64,000 nucleotides of DNA from Hymenobacter taeanensis. Its GTDB lineage: Bacteria; Bacteroidota; Bacteroidia; Cytophagales; Hymenobacteraceae. Each line of letters opens with the position of its first letter. Positions within the stretch are counted from its first letter, which is position 1. The stretch is from NCBI RefSeq assembly GCF_013137895.1, contig NZ_CP053538.1:4815663-4879662 (forward strand). The letters run 5' to 3'. The notes below the pieces were generated by a model. That model had not been told where the DNA came from. It saw nothing but the letters and a program-made list of their open reading frames with translations, and made no database searches. This document shows positions 24,169 to 34,581 of this stretch, piece after piece. The translations under genes and the position numbers were made by a program.

Positions 24169-26403
24169 ATGCCCCCACTTTTACCCGCGCGCGGAAGCGT
24201 ACTGAGTCGGTGTTTGCCCTTGGCATTTCTCTTTACTTGTCTGGTTCCGGTCAGTGCCTTTGCCCAGTGCCCACCTACCCCTAGTGCCTGCACTCCGGGT
24301 CCAGCGCTGCCTACCAATGCGGTGTTTGGTATGGGCATTTTCAACGTTACACTTGGCGGCATCAATAATAGCACGCTGGGGGGTAATGAAGGCTACAAGG
24401 ATTATTCCTGTACCCAAACAGCCGCGTTAGTGGTTGGCGCAGATGCGCCAATTAGTATCAGAACCAATTCAAACGCCGATGAAAACGTACGGGTATGGAT
24501 TGATTTAAACAACGATGGCACTTTCAATGCCACTACGGAGCTGGTATTCAGCTCTAACAACCTCCGGACGCATACGGGCACCATCCGGTTGCCCACGGGT
24601 ACGGTTACAGGGGTACGCCTGCGCTTGCGGGTAGCCTCCGATTATAGCAACTCTCCCATACCCACACCTTGCTCTTCCCCGCAGTATTCACAAACGGAGG
24701 ATTACTCGGTACTTGCCAGTGCCAGCTTTGCGGCCCCGGTTGCTGAGTTTACTGGGGTTCCGGTCCAGCCGTGCTCCAGCATGGTGCAATTCACTGATCA
24801 GAGCCAAAATGTGCCCACCAGCTGGCTGTGGAATTTTGGTGATGGCACCACCAGCACCCTGCAAAACCCCAGCCACCAGTATACCAGTGGCGGCACCTTC
24901 ACGGTGACGTTAACGGCTACTAACAGCTCTGGCAGCAGCACCCGCACTCGTCTTAATTTCATCACCCTGGATGGTGCCGTGCCGGTAGCAGCAGTTTGTA
25001 CACCCCAGACTCTGGCGTATTGCTGCAACTATGGTATTACCCAAGTTGAACTAGGTCCCCTCATGAAGACCTCCAGCAATGGACAGGCTGGTTATGAGGA
25101 TTTTACGTGTGTCAGCAAAACCAGCCTAACAGTTGGTAACCGGTACCCAATACGCATCACCACTAACCCCACCTCTGCCCAGGATACCCGCGTATGGCTG
25201 GACCTAAACAATGATGGTGCGTTTGCCACAACAGAATTAATTTACCAGGCGCTAAACACCACCAACCCGAGCGGCACCATCCTCATTTCCAACGCTACGG
25301 CGCTGAACCAGCCGCTACGGCTGCGGGTGGTTTCCGACTATGTAGGCTCACCCTTCACTGCCTGTGGGGGCGTGCAGTACGGGCAGGCTGAAGACTACAC
25401 AGTAACGCTACAAGCCAATACCAGCGCGCCTACGGCTGATTTTTCTTCGGATTTCGTGGCCGGCTCCTGCCAAACCACCGTGCGTTTCACTGATCAGAGC
25501 CAGAATGTGCCCACCAGCTGGCTGTGGAATTTTGGTGATGGCACCACCAGCACCCTGCAAAACCCTAGTCATACCTACTCCGCCTCAGGCAGTTATGCGG
25601 TTTCTCTGACCTCTACCAATGCTTTTGGCACCCAGACAAAAACGGTAGCGAACTACGCGCTTGTGTCGTTGCCTTGCCTGCAGTACTGCACCTCAACGGG
25701 TCAAAACCAGAATTTCTGGATTACCAATGTGGCGCTAACTACCTCCAACGCCACAGTATTCAGTAATACCTCGGGCGCTGATGCCAGTGGCTACGGGAAC
25801 TACGTCAGCCAGCAGGTGCCCCTTAAACTAGGCCAGACCTCCACACTGAGCGTTTCGGGGAGCATTAACTTTCAGCGTTATACTTCGGTCTGGATTGACT
25901 GGAACCGGGATGGCGTGTTTGCTTCCAGCGAGTTAGTGGCTTCTGCATCTGGCACTAACCCTACTTCCGTTTCTTTAACGGTGCCCAATCAGGCAGCCCT
26001 GGTGGGGTTCACTCGTATGCGCATAGTGGCTCGTTTAAATGCCAACCAAGCCACTGCCTGCCTGACCAACCAAGCCAACTCTGAAACCGAAGACTACACG
26101 GTAGTTATATCTTCAGCAGTAACGGCCACCGCTGCGGCACAGGCGCTAACAGGCCTAGAAGTATTTCCTAACCCAGCCAGTTCCAACCAAGTGCACCTGC
26201 GCCTGCCAGACGCCACAGCTGCCGGCCAGTACACGGTGCATGTAGAGGATGTGGTGGGTGCGCTGGTACTCAAAACTACTGTGCGGCTACAGCCAGCGCA
26301 AGACGCGGTATTGGACATACAGAGCTTACCCGCGGGAGTGTACATGGTGCGTCTGCAGGGGCCGGCTGGCCGCACTACTGTGCGCCGCCTTGTACGCCAT
26401 TAA
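24169..26403 (+). CDS. Secreted GEVED and PKD domain protein with T9SS type A sorting domain
   Basis: 744 residues from the ATG at 24169, chosen because it gives a proper signal peptide ending SAFAQ; a TTG at 24121 is in frame. Three GEVED-type domains are seen, each with the pattern VWIDLNNDG...E...SEDYTV: about residues 40-180, 285-425 and 510-665. PKD domains separate them (about 195-275 and 440-515), each with SWLWNFGDGTTST. The last ~80 residues are a type A sorting domain (VFPNPASSNQVHLRL to GVYMVRLQG). These proteins are surface or secreted adhesins or scaffolds, not known enzymes. The two PKD units are almost identical in DNA over 80 bp. It is followed by the gene for a larger type B cargo protein. 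Confidence 0.9.
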   Translation: MPPLLPARGSVLSRCLPLAFLFTCLVPVSAFAQCPPTPSACTPGPALPTNAVFGMGIFNVTLGGINNSTLGGNEGYKDYSCTQTAALVVGADAPISIRTNSNADENVRVWIDLNNDGTFNATTELVFSSNNLRTHTGTIRLPTGTVTGVRLRLRVASDYSNSPIPTPCSSPQYSQTEDYSVLASASFAAPVAEFTGVPVQPCSSMVQFTDQSQNVPTSWLWNFGDGTTSTLQNPSHQYTSGGTFTVTLTATNSSGSSTRTRLNFITLDGAVPVAAVCTPQTLAYCCNYGITQVELGPLMKTSSNGQAGYEDFTCVSKTSLTVGNRYPIRITTNPTSAQDTRVWLDLNNDGAFATTELIYQALNTTNPSGTILISNATALNQPLRLRVVSDYVGSPFTACGGVQYGQAEDYTVTLQANTSAPTADFSSDFVAGSCQTTVRFTDQSQNVPTSWLWNFGDGTTSTLQNPSHTYSASGSYAVSLTSTNAFGTQTKTVANYALVSLPCLQYCTSTGQNQNFWITNVALTTSNATVFSNTSGADASGYGNYVSQQVPLKLGQTSTLSVSGSINFQRYTSVWIDWNRDGVFASSELVASASGTNPTSVSLTVPNQAALVGFTRMRIVARLNANQATACLTNQANSETEDYTVVISSAVTATAAAQALTGLEVFPNPASSNQVHLRLPDATAAGQYTVHVEDVVGALVLKTTVRLQPAQDAVLDIQSLPAGVYMVRLQGPAGRTTVRRLVRH
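24790..24869 (+). repeat. 80-bp direct repeat within a PKD domain, copy 1
   Basis: 79 of 80 bp identical to 25486-25565. It encodes the core of a PKD domain (FTDQSQNVPTSWLWNFGDG and the following residues). Confidence 0.9.
25486..25565 (+). repeat. 80-bp direct repeat within a PKD domain, copy 2
   Basis: Differs from copy 1 by one silent change (CAA to CAG). Flanking sequence has diverged, so the block looks recently copied or converted. Confidence 0.9.
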
Positions 26404-26498
26404 GCTTTAACCCTTTCTAGCTCCTTCTGAACTTCAATGCTCCTGACGGTTTTGGCCGGCAGCTACAGGCCTACCCTCCATTCGTTTTCTTTAATTTT

Positions 26499-29400
26499 AT
26501 GCGTACAGCTTTACTCCGTAGCTGCCTGCTTTTGTTTTTGTGGGTAGTGGCAGGAGCCTTACCCGCTATGGCTACTCACTTATTAGGGGGTGAGATGAGT
26601 TACCGGTATCTGGATGCCACTGGCCCGAGCAATGCGCCCTACCGGTACCGGGTAACGGTGCTTATTTACGTGAATGCTGACCCAGCTACCTCTCAGGTGC
26701 CCAATGGCCGCCCTTCCATAGATGTGGGCTTTTACAACAAGTCGCAGAGTGGGAATCTTATTTCCCGGGTTTCGCTGCCGCTCAGCAGCAATTCCATTGT
26801 CACGCCCACTCAACCCGGCGGGTGCACTACGCCGGGCACTCAGTCGCTGGTAGTGCGGCTGTGCCGGTATGAAGCTACCGTGAACCTGCCCATTTCCTTT
26901 GATGGGTACTATGCCGTGTATAGCGACGGCAACCGAAATGCGGGCATTACCAACCTGCTGAACTCAGAACAGTATGCGCAGCAGATTTACGTGGAGATGG
27001 CCCCTCCTCTGCTGCCAAACTCCTCTCCTACTTTTTCAGACACCGCTGTAGCTGTAATCTGCCAGGGCGACACCACCCTCCTCGTTAACAACGCTGTTGA
27101 CCCGGATGGTGACCGACTCATCTACTCCTTTAGCCGGCCCTACGGTGGCACCCAAGCGGGTGGGGGCGCTACGTTGCCCAACATCTTTCAGGGAAACCCG
27201 CCTGTTGTGCCTTACAACGCAGGCTACAGCCAAACCAACCCATTTGGTCCCGGCCCGGGCAGCTATGCCTTTTTAAATGCCAGCACTGGCTTGAGCCGCT
27301 ACGCGGCTCCGCGCTTAGGAGCCTATGTAGTAGCTGTGGAGGTGAAAGAATACCGCACTATCAATGGCAAGGAGGTGCTAATTGGCTCAACCCGCCGCGA
27401 GATACAACTGGTTGTGAGAACCTGCCCAGCGAACAATGCCCCTGTGTTTACAGCGGCCCCTCAAACCACGCATGTATACACCGTGCAGGAAGGCCAGCCC
27501 GTAAATTTCAACTTATCAGCCACAGACCCCGATGGCAACCCCATCAACCTGAAGGCAACCAGTGTGCTGCTGGATGGTTCTGGCGGCTATGATGCCACCT
27601 TTGGGGGCAACCCCGGCACGGTGGTACCGGGCAACCCTACCGGCAGCGCGACCATTCAGGGCACGGGCGGACGCGTAAATGCGCAGTTTGTGTTTAACAC
27701 GCGCTGCGGCAATGCCCGGACTACCCCTTATGATGTAGTTGTTACAGCCACGGATGTGGCTTGTGGGGCGAAAAGTGTGGCTGATGTCTTTCAGATTTAT
27801 GTTACGAAAGCAGCTGGCCCAAATCGCATTATCGGCGACACAATTATCTGCGACCGGAGCCAAACATTAATTTATACTGTCGGCGGCCCTGGCGCCTATA
27901 GCTACCTATGGTCGATCCGCGGCGGCGCCATCCAGGGGGGTAACACGGGAGCCGCAGTGCAAGTGGTGTGGGGCACAACCGGCGTTGGGCGCTTAGTACT
28001 ACGTGGGGTATCGGCCTTCGGCTGCACCTCTGATTCTGTAGTCCGAAACATTGACCTGCGGCCTGCCGGAGCGCTGGCTGTATCGCCGGGAGTGAGCGTT
28101 TGCCCTGGCAGCGCCACTACCCTCACGGCAACCGGCGGCACCACCTACACCTGGACGGGCGGGGGGCAAACCTTTACAGGGCCCAGCATTACGGTTTCGC
28201 CGGCCCAAACCACCACCTACACCGTTACTACTTCCGATGGCGTGTGCACTGCCTCGCGCCAAACTACCGTGACTGTAAACCCTGCGGCCCTGGCTAACAC
28301 GGGCACAGACCAAACGGCTTGCCCCGGTAGCTCGGTTACCCTGGGTGCCGCAGCGTTGCCGGGCTATACGTATCTATGGAGCCCGGCACCTGGCCTGAGC
28401 AGTACTGCATCAGCCCAGCCAGTATTCACTATTCCGGCAACCGCTACGGCCGGACAGGTTTACACGTTTACGCTCACGGCCACTACCGCTCAAGGGTGCT
28501 CGGCAACTGGGACGGTACGAGTTACCGTAAACCCACCCGCAATTGCCAACGCCGGCCCAAACGCGGCAGTATGCGACGGGCAGCGCGTAACGCTGGGCAC
28601 ACCGGCACTGCCAGGCTATACGTATCAGTGGAGTTCAGCAAATGGTCTCAGCAGCACCTCAGTGGCGCAACCAGTATTCACGGCTACTAACCGCACGCAG
28701 GCTCCTGTAACCTTCACCTTTGTGCTTACGGCCAGCGCCGCTCAAACCTGTGCAGCTACCAGCACCGTAACTGTTACCGTTAATCCGCGCCCCGAGGCAG
28801 ATAGCATTCAAGGTAGCCAATCAGTGTGTCCTACTATTCAGGGAGTGGCCTACGCCATCAAGAACCCGCGTGCCACGGCTTACCAGTGGCTTGTGACGGG
28901 GGGCACTATTGCCAGCGGGCAGGGCAGCAGTGCCATCACCGTTAACTGGGGAGCAGCTACTACAACGGGCTCAGTAAAGGTATTCCGGCTAAATGCCCAA
29001 GGTTGCTCCTCCGACACCGTAACGCTGCCCGTACGCGTGAATCAGCAGCTGACTACTCAGAAGCCCACGGGCCCGCTGCAGGTCTGCCAGGGAGATGGCC
29101 CCTTCACGTACCAAACCAGCTACACCAACGGCTCAACCTACGCCTGGCAGATACTTGGAGGCACACAGGTGAGCACCAATCAGGCTTCGGTGCTAGTGAA
29201 CTGGACCCGTACCGGCCTGGTGAAGCTGGTTGTAACGGAGTCGAGCAACCCGGCGGGGGGGCGCTGCTTCGGGCAGAGCGATACATTGTACGTTAATGTG
29301 CTGCCTTCGCCCGCTACTACTCTGGCCATTGCTGGCCCCAGCCGCATTTGCGCGGGCAGCGGCACAATCAGCTTCTCGCTGCCGGGTGCGGCTACTTCTA

Positions 29401-30623
29401 CTTATGCCTTTGCGTTGAATGGAGCCGTGCTTACAGGCACGGGCAATACCATAACCCTACCTACTCCGGCGGTTAGCGCTACGCCTTATACCGTAACCAT
29501 TCGGGAAACGAATGCGAATGGCTGCGTAGGCCAGCCTTGCACTAAAACTTTCCTGGTAGTACCACCCCTAGCCATTACGGGGCCACCCAGCTACTGCCCT
29601 GAGGCGCGCACCGGACTGGCCTACGCGGCGACTGCAGTAGTTGGGGGTAATTACCAATGGACGATTACGGGCGGCACCATTACCAGTGGCCAAGGAACCA
29701 GCGCCGTGCGGGTTGATATACCAGCGGGCTCAACCAACGCCACCCTTTCCGTGACGGAAACCACCGGTGCCAGCTGCGCCGCAACGCTCACCATTCGGCC
29801 AGATAACGCAACGGTAGCCCTTAACTCGGCCTCAGTAGAGTTAGGCGACGACCGCAAGATCACGCTGGCTCTAAACGTGCCCAATACTACCGGCAACGGC
29901 AACCGGGTGCAGATTTTGCGCCGCGACGCGGGCAGTACCAGCGCGTATAGCAACGTGGGCAATACCGCTAACACCGCCACCACGTTCACTGATAACGCGG
30001 TAGATGCTGATGCCAAAGCCTACCAGTACCGCATTGACCTGGTTAATGCCTGCGGCACCGTGCTCAACAGCCAGGAACATACCACCATCTTGGCTAAAGC
30101 CACGGCCACCCAAAGCACGGGCGGCCGCGATGTAGGCGAGGCACAGGTTACCTGGTCGGCTTACCAAGGCTTCAGCGTGAAGGAATACCGCGTACTCCGC
30201 TCAGCAGATAATGGCTCCGCCGAACTCATTGCTACTGTACCGGCCACTACGTTACAGTTTGCGTTGCCTTCAAGCACCGTTGGGTTCAACCAGTGCTTCC
30301 GGGTGCAGGCCGTTAGTACTGACGCTACACCGCGCACCTCTAACTCCAACGATGCTTGCGTGAACTTCGCTAACCCGCTAGCTTTCTACAACATCATCAC
30401 GCCCAATGGCGACGGCAAAAACGATGTTCTGACCATCGACAACGTAGCCCTGTATCCCAGCAACACACTCACCATCTTCAACCGCTGGGGTAAAGAAGTG
30501 TATTCTGCAACTAACTACCGTAACACATTTGGTGGGCAGGATCAGGGGGCTGGTATGTATTACTATCTGTTCAAACTGCAAGATGGCACTACGTACAAAG
30601 GGTGGTTTGAAATAGCCAAGTAA
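26499..30623 (+). CDS. Giant Ig-like repeat protein with T9SS type B (gliding-type) sorting domain
   Basis: 1374 residues. The signal peptide ends near ALPAMA and is followed by THLLGGEMSYRYL, the usual start of large Bacteroidota PKD-like surface proteins. Residues ~330-1080 are a string of Ig or PKD-like beta domains with repeated phrases such as ALPGYTYLWS (twice) and TVTVNP. A fibronectin-like region follows (~1110-1280). The last ~85 residues (FYNIITPNGDGKNDVL, then LTIFNRWGKEVY, then GMYYYLFKL) are the gliding-motility-associated C-terminal domain, a type B T9SS signal. Such cargo is held on the cell surface and can act in adhesion or gliding; no catalytic motif is visible. It is likely co-expressed with the GEVED protein 95 bp upstream, and a terminator follows. 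Confidence 0.92.
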   Translation: MRTALLRSCLLLFLWVVAGALPAMATHLLGGEMSYRYLDATGPSNAPYRYRVTVLIYVNADPATSQVPNGRPSIDVGFYNKSQSGNLISRVSLPLSSNSIVTPTQPGGCTTPGTQSLVVRLCRYEATVNLPISFDGYYAVYSDGNRNAGITNLLNSEQYAQQIYVEMAPPLLPNSSPTFSDTAVAVICQGDTTLLVNNAVDPDGDRLIYSFSRPYGGTQAGGGATLPNIFQGNPPVVPYNAGYSQTNPFGPGPGSYAFLNASTGLSRYAAPRLGAYVVAVEVKEYRTINGKEVLIGSTRREIQLVVRTCPANNAPVFTAAPQTTHVYTVQEGQPVNFNLSATDPDGNPINLKATSVLLDGSGGYDATFGGNPGTVVPGNPTGSATIQGTGGRVNAQFVFNTRCGNARTTPYDVVVTATDVACGAKSVADVFQIYVTKAAGPNRIIGDTIICDRSQTLIYTVGGPGAYSYLWSIRGGAIQGGNTGAAVQVVWGTTGVGRLVLRGVSAFGCTSDSVVRNIDLRPAGALAVSPGVSVCPGSATTLTATGGTTYTWTGGGQTFTGPSITVSPAQTTTYTVTTSDGVCTASRQTTVTVNPAALANTGTDQTACPGSSVTLGAAALPGYTYLWSPAPGLSSTASAQPVFTIPATATAGQVYTFTLTATTAQGCSATGTVRVTVNPPAIANAGPNAAVCDGQRVTLGTPALPGYTYQWSSANGLSSTSVAQPVFTATNRTQAPVTFTFVLTASAAQTCAATSTVTVTVNPRPEADSIQGSQSVCPTIQGVAYAIKNPRATAYQWLVTGGTIASGQGSSAITVNWGAATTTGSVKVFRLNAQGCSSDTVTLPVRVNQQLTTQKPTGPLQVCQGDGPFTYQTSYTNGSTYAWQILGGTQVSTNQASVLVNWTRTGLVKLVVTESSNPAGGRCFGQSDTLYVNVLPSPATTLAIAGPSRICAGSGTISFSLPGAATSTYAFALNGAVLTGTGNTITLPTPAVSATPYTVTIRETNANGCVGQPCTKTFLVVPPLAITGPPSYCPEARTGLAYAATAVVGGNYQWTITGGTITSGQGTSAVRVDIPAGSTNATLSVTETTGASCAATLTIRPDNATVALNSASVELGDDRKITLALNVPNTTGNGNRVQILRRDAGSTSAYSNVGNTANTATTFTDNAVDADAKAYQYRIDLVNACGTVLNSQEHTTILAKATATQSTGGRDVGEAQVTWSAYQGFSVKEYRVLRSADNGSAELIATVPATTLQFALPSSTVGFNQCFRVQAVSTDATPRTSNSNDACVNFANPLAFYNIITPNGDGKNDVLTIDNVALYPSNTLTIFNRWGKEVYSATNYRNTFGGQDQGAGMYYYLFKLQDGTTYKGWFEIAK

Positions 30624-30642
30624 GCCGCAATAACCTACCGGC

Positions 30643-30679
30643 AGGCGCCGTTCGGCAGTAGCCGGGCGGCGCCTTTTTT
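30643..30679 (+). terminator. Intrinsic terminator
   Basis: AGGCGCCG (30643-30650) pairs with CGGCGCCT (30667-30674), followed by T6. It lies 20 bp after the stop of the type B cargo gene. Confidence 0.85.
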
Positions 30680-30710
30680 ATTCTCTACCAGCTGTTGTGT
30701 TATCTAGTTT

Positions 30711-33071
30711 ATGCGGGTACCTTTTCTACTATTACTGCTCGTCATTTTACCCTTCGCTGTATTGGCCCAGGCTCGCCTCAATTTGAACTTTGAGCCGGAG
30801 GTGAACCGCCATCAGCCCCTACTACTGTGGCTAAGTCGCTACAATGGAACGGGTGCGCAGGAAGCTCAACTACTTAGGGTAGATACGGTAGCTAAAGCGG
30901 CTAGTGGTCGGGGCAGCCTGCTTGTTGATGCCAGCCGGTTTGATGAGCCCGTGAATGGGGCTTTTTATACCAGCATCACGCCCGCAGATTCTATGCGAGG
31001 CCAAACAGTAACCATCAGCGCCGGCCTGCGCACAGAAGGGTTTACGGGTAAAGCATTCCTATACGCCTACGCCCAATCGGCAACCATCGGAGAAAATGGA
31101 GAAAGCCTGGCCAGCAATGATAACTTCAACTCGCCGCCCCCACCAGTTAGCTCTGGATGGCAGCGGGTTCAAATCCAGCTACCCGTTCCAACTGCCACAA
31201 CAAACCTGCTCTTTGGCCTACGGTTTCAGGGCCAAGGCAAGGTATGGCTCGATGATGTGCGAGTAGAATGGGGCAACGGACAGCGCTACCATGATCAACT
31301 CCTACCCGGCACTGAGCCATTGGTGCTTACTGCTGCCGCCCGCCGCCCCAACTGGGATTTTGAGCAACCTAGGCCACTCCTTCCCGATCCACGTTATCTG
31401 GCCCTGTCCGACTCCGTAACTCCGGCCCACCACGGCCGCCGCAGTTTGCATCTCAAGCCAACCGCCGGCGCTGTTGCGCCCTATGCCTACCTGGGCCAGG
31501 TGCCGCTTGACACGGCACTGCGTGGCAAAACGCTGGTGGTGCAAGGGTACCTCCGTGGGGCAACATCTCCGGTAGCCTCCTTTTATTATACCCTCCTGAT
31601 TGAGGACAACCGCACGGGCCAGCGCCGCGGTGCACGAAGCTTACTCCGGGAATTACCGCTACACACTGCCGCCGCCGCCCCTGCGGAGTGGAGGGCATTC
31701 AGCGTGTCGATACCCATTACCTGGAACCAGGACTTCTCTCAACTGGCGCTTGGGGTACACCTAGGCAACACGGGCGAGCTGTGGGTTGATGACCTGCGCC
31801 TACTGATGGATGGCAAGCCTTACACCCCTCCCACCGATGCTGCTGCCGTACCGTTGCCTACTGCCGCGGAGCTGGCTTGGCTCCGGCAGGCGGCCGTGCC
31901 TCTGCGCACCGCGGCCCCCGACGGTGGCGACGTAAAAGACCTAGCCGCTTTTGGGGCCCTGACTGGCAAAGCGCAAATTATAGCGCTGGGCGAAGTGACC
32001 CATGGCTCTCGGGAAGTAGCTCAGCTTCGGCACCGCCTTACGCGCTACCTGGTTGAGCAACAGGGCGTCAGGAGCCTAATGCTGGAAGCTGATATGGGAG
32101 CCTGCTTAGTCCTGAACGAGTACGTGTAAACCGGGCGAGGCAACCCGCGCCAGCTCCTGAGCCAGTTGGGCCCCTACAACTCTGCTGAAACCCTGGCGCT
32201 GATACAATGGCTGCGGACCTATAATGAGCGAGCTACTACTAAGGTGCAGGTATGAGGCCTAGAATGCCAACGCCCGGCCGAGGTAGTGGCCTGGCTGCGG
32301 CAACTCTTGCCGCAACGCGCGCCCGTACTGCAGGCTCTGCTAAAACAGCTGGTTGTGCAACTGCAAGAACTACCCAGCGCTGGTATTCGCCTGAACCCAT
32401 TTACTGCACCAAGTACCACAGAGCCACGCCTGCAGGCAGTGCGAAACATCATCGGACAAATTCGCCTGGGGGTTGATGAGCGCAACCGCCTGCGGGGTGC
32501 TTCTGAGTTTACCCTAACGGATGCCGCCATCCAGCACCAGCTGTTGCAGATGCTAGACCAGTACGCCACCTTCCAAACCTTAGACTCTGACCTGAGCTCT
32601 GCCTACCGGGCTGCTAGCTTAGCCGAGAACATTTACTGGTGCCGCAGCCAACAGCAGGGCGGTAAGCTGCTTGTGTTGGCGCATAACAATGTAGTAGCGG
32701 CTACTGGCACTACAGCCCAGCTGTTGCGCGCTACGTACGGGCCCGAGTACGTAACGCTGGGCACGGCCTTCGCCACGGGTAGTTTCCTGACTGACAATGG
32801 ATTTGGAGGGAAACCAACCGTTACACCCGCAGTGGCTGCCATGCCTGGTAGCTACGAGTACTATTTCCAAACGGCCAAACTACCTCTCTCCTACCTCGAT
32901 CTTCGTGCCCCTGCGCTCCTGCCCGGTACCCAGTGGCTTTACCAAAACCTGCTGTTGCGCGATGTAGGCCACTCGCCCACTCCCTCCACTTTCCTCCGCC
33001 ACGAGATCAGGCGAGAATTTGATGCCCTGCTATTCATTCCGGTTTCTACTCCCTTACAGGCTGTGCCCTAG
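30711..33071 (+). pseudogene. Erythromycin-esterase-family protein broken by two in-frame stop codons
   Basis: A single reading frame runs from the ATG at 30711 to 33071, interrupted by TAA at 32127-32129 and TGA at 32253-32255. Translation through both keeps the family sequence: ...LNEYV-stop-TGRGNPRQLL... and ...TKVQV-stop-GLECQ..., where Leu (TTA) and Trp (TGG) are the likely ancestral codons. The N-terminus is a signal peptide (LLLLLVILPFAVLAQ), then two beta-sandwich regions (~25-185 and ~210-365), then the esterase domain from IIALGEVTHGSREVAQLRHR, with the Glu and His of the active site. Near the C-terminal end the motif AHNxH reads AHNNV, so a usual His is missing as well. It is probably inactive. 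Readthrough of two stops is unlikely. The family hydrolyses macrolide lactones in some members; most have unknown substrates. Confidence 0.8.
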
Positions 33072-33153
33072 TCCAGTGCTAACTGGCCTAGAAGCCACCC
33101 AGCGGGCCAGATACAAATCCGTAAAATCGGGGAAATCCGTCTCAATCCGTGAT

Positions 33154-33161
33154 TACCTTTG
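33154..33161 (+). promoter_or_regulatory. -7 box of rlmD, 5 nt before the start codon
   Basis: TACCTTTG, 8 of 8 to TAnnTTTG. Only 5 nt separate it from the GTG at 33167, so the transcript would begin at or next to the start codon. Confidence 0.6.
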
Positions 33162-33166
33162 CGTTT

Positions 33167-34576
33167 GTGAGGAAATCAGTAAAGAACATCCCGGCGGAGC
33201 TGCTCCGCGAAGTTGAAATCACCGACATGGTGGCCGAAGGCAAATGCCTGGTGCGCCGCGAGAACCTGGTCATTTTTGTGACACAGGTAGCCCCCGGCGA
33301 CGTAGTAGACCTGCGCGTAACCAAGGCCAAGAAGAACTTTCTGGAAGCCGTACCCACTAAGTTTCATAAGTATTCGGAGCTGCGCGTGACGCCGTTCTGC
33401 GAGCATTTTGGTACTTGCGGAGGTTGTAAGTGGCAGCATCTAGCCTACGAAACCCAGCTTAAGTTCAAGCACCAGCAGGTAGCCGACACGCTGCAGCGCA
33501 TTGGCAAAGTGGCCCTGCCCGAAATTCTGCCCATTCAGGCCTCGCCCGACCAAACGTATTACCGCAACAAGCTAGAGTACACGTTCAGCCACAACGGCTG
33601 GCTTACGAATGAGCAGATTGCCAGCGGCCACAATTACGAGCGTCGCGTGCTGGGCTTCCACACCCCGGCCCGTTTCGATAAGATCCTCGACATCAACCAC
33701 TGCTGGTTGCAGCCCGACCCCAGCAACCAGATCCGCCTGGCGGTGCGCGACTATGCCCTAGAGCATGACCTGCCCTTTAACAACCTGGTTACGCAGGAAG
33801 GCTTCCTACGCAACCTCATCATCCGTACGACCAACTCTGGTGACCTGATGGTGATTTTGCAGTGCTACTACGCCCACGACGCGTTGCTGCCGTTGCTGGA
33901 TTATATCTACGAGCGGTTTCCGCAAATCACCTCACTCAACTACGTGCTCAACGACAAGGGCAATGAAACCTTCCACGACTTGGAGGTGGTGTGCTACAAG
34001 GGCGAGCCGTACATACATGAGGAGATGGAAGGCTTGCGCTTCCGCGTGGGGCCAAAGTCGTTCTACCAGACGAACTCTGAAGGGGCCTACAACCTATACA
34101 AGATTACGCGCGAGTTTGCTCAGCTGACGGGCTCAGAACTGGTGTATGACCTGTATACCGGCGCTGGCACCATTGCCAACTTTGTGGCGCGGCAGGCCAA
34201 GCACGTAGTAGGCGTGGAGTATGTAGAGTCAGCGGTGAAGGATGCCTACATCAACTCCGAAATCAACGGCACAACGAACACCGAGTTCTACGCCGGCGAC
34301 ATGAAAGACGTGCTCAACGCCGAGTTCATTGCCAAGCACGGCCGCCCCGACGTTATCATTACCGACCCACCTCGCGCCGGCATGCACCCCGACGTAATAG
34401 CTCGCCTGCTCGAAATGCGCGCGCCCCGCATCGTGTACGTCAGCTGCAACCCCGGCACCCAAGCCCGCGACCTGGAGCTACTGGATGAGGCCTACAAAGT
34501 GGTGAAAGTGCAGCCCGTAGATATGTTCCCGCATACCCACCACGTGGAGAACGTGGTGTTGCTGGAGCTACGCTAA
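33167..34576 (+). CDS. rlmD: 23S rRNA (uracil-1939-C5)-methyltransferase
   Basis: 469 residues from the GTG at 33167; an in-frame GTG at 33149 would lie upstream of the predicted transcription start, so the later one is preferred. RlmD/RumA methylates U1939 of 23S rRNA with SAM. An N-terminal TRAM-like domain (about 10-70) is followed by the Fe-S cysteines in CEHFGTCGGCKWQH (near residue 80). The SAM-binding YDLYTGAGTIANF is near 325, and the catalytic region DPPRAGMHPDV plus YVSCNPGTQARDL (with the nucleophile Cys) is near 405-435. The last Cys of the iron-sulfur site is not easily placed by eye. RlmC or TrmA relatives are possible, but the single copy and domain set favour RlmD. A small membrane protein gene follows 5 bp after the stop. 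Confidence 0.9.
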   Translation: MRKSVKNIPAELLREVEITDMVAEGKCLVRRENLVIFVTQVAPGDVVDLRVTKAKKNFLEAVPTKFHKYSELRVTPFCEHFGTCGGCKWQHLAYETQLKFKHQQVADTLQRIGKVALPEILPIQASPDQTYYRNKLEYTFSHNGWLTNEQIASGHNYERRVLGFHTPARFDKILDINHCWLQPDPSNQIRLAVRDYALEHDLPFNNLVTQEGFLRNLIIRTTNSGDLMVILQCYYAHDALLPLLDYIYERFPQITSLNYVLNDKGNETFHDLEVVCYKGEPYIHEEMEGLRFRVGPKSFYQTNSEGAYNLYKITREFAQLTGSELVYDLYTGAGTIANFVARQAKHVVGVEYVESAVKDAYINSEINGTTNTEFYAGDMKDVLNAEFIAKHGRPDVIITDPPRAGMHPDVIARLLEMRAPRIVYVSCNPGTQARDLELLDEAYKVVKVQPVDMFPHTHHVENVVLLELR

Positions 34577-34581
34577 GCAGG

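Noticed and set aside
32127..32255. Readthrough or recoding of both stops in the esterase-like gene
   Set aside because: Two different stop codons without any nearby SECIS-like or other recoding signal make simple pseudogenisation more likely.
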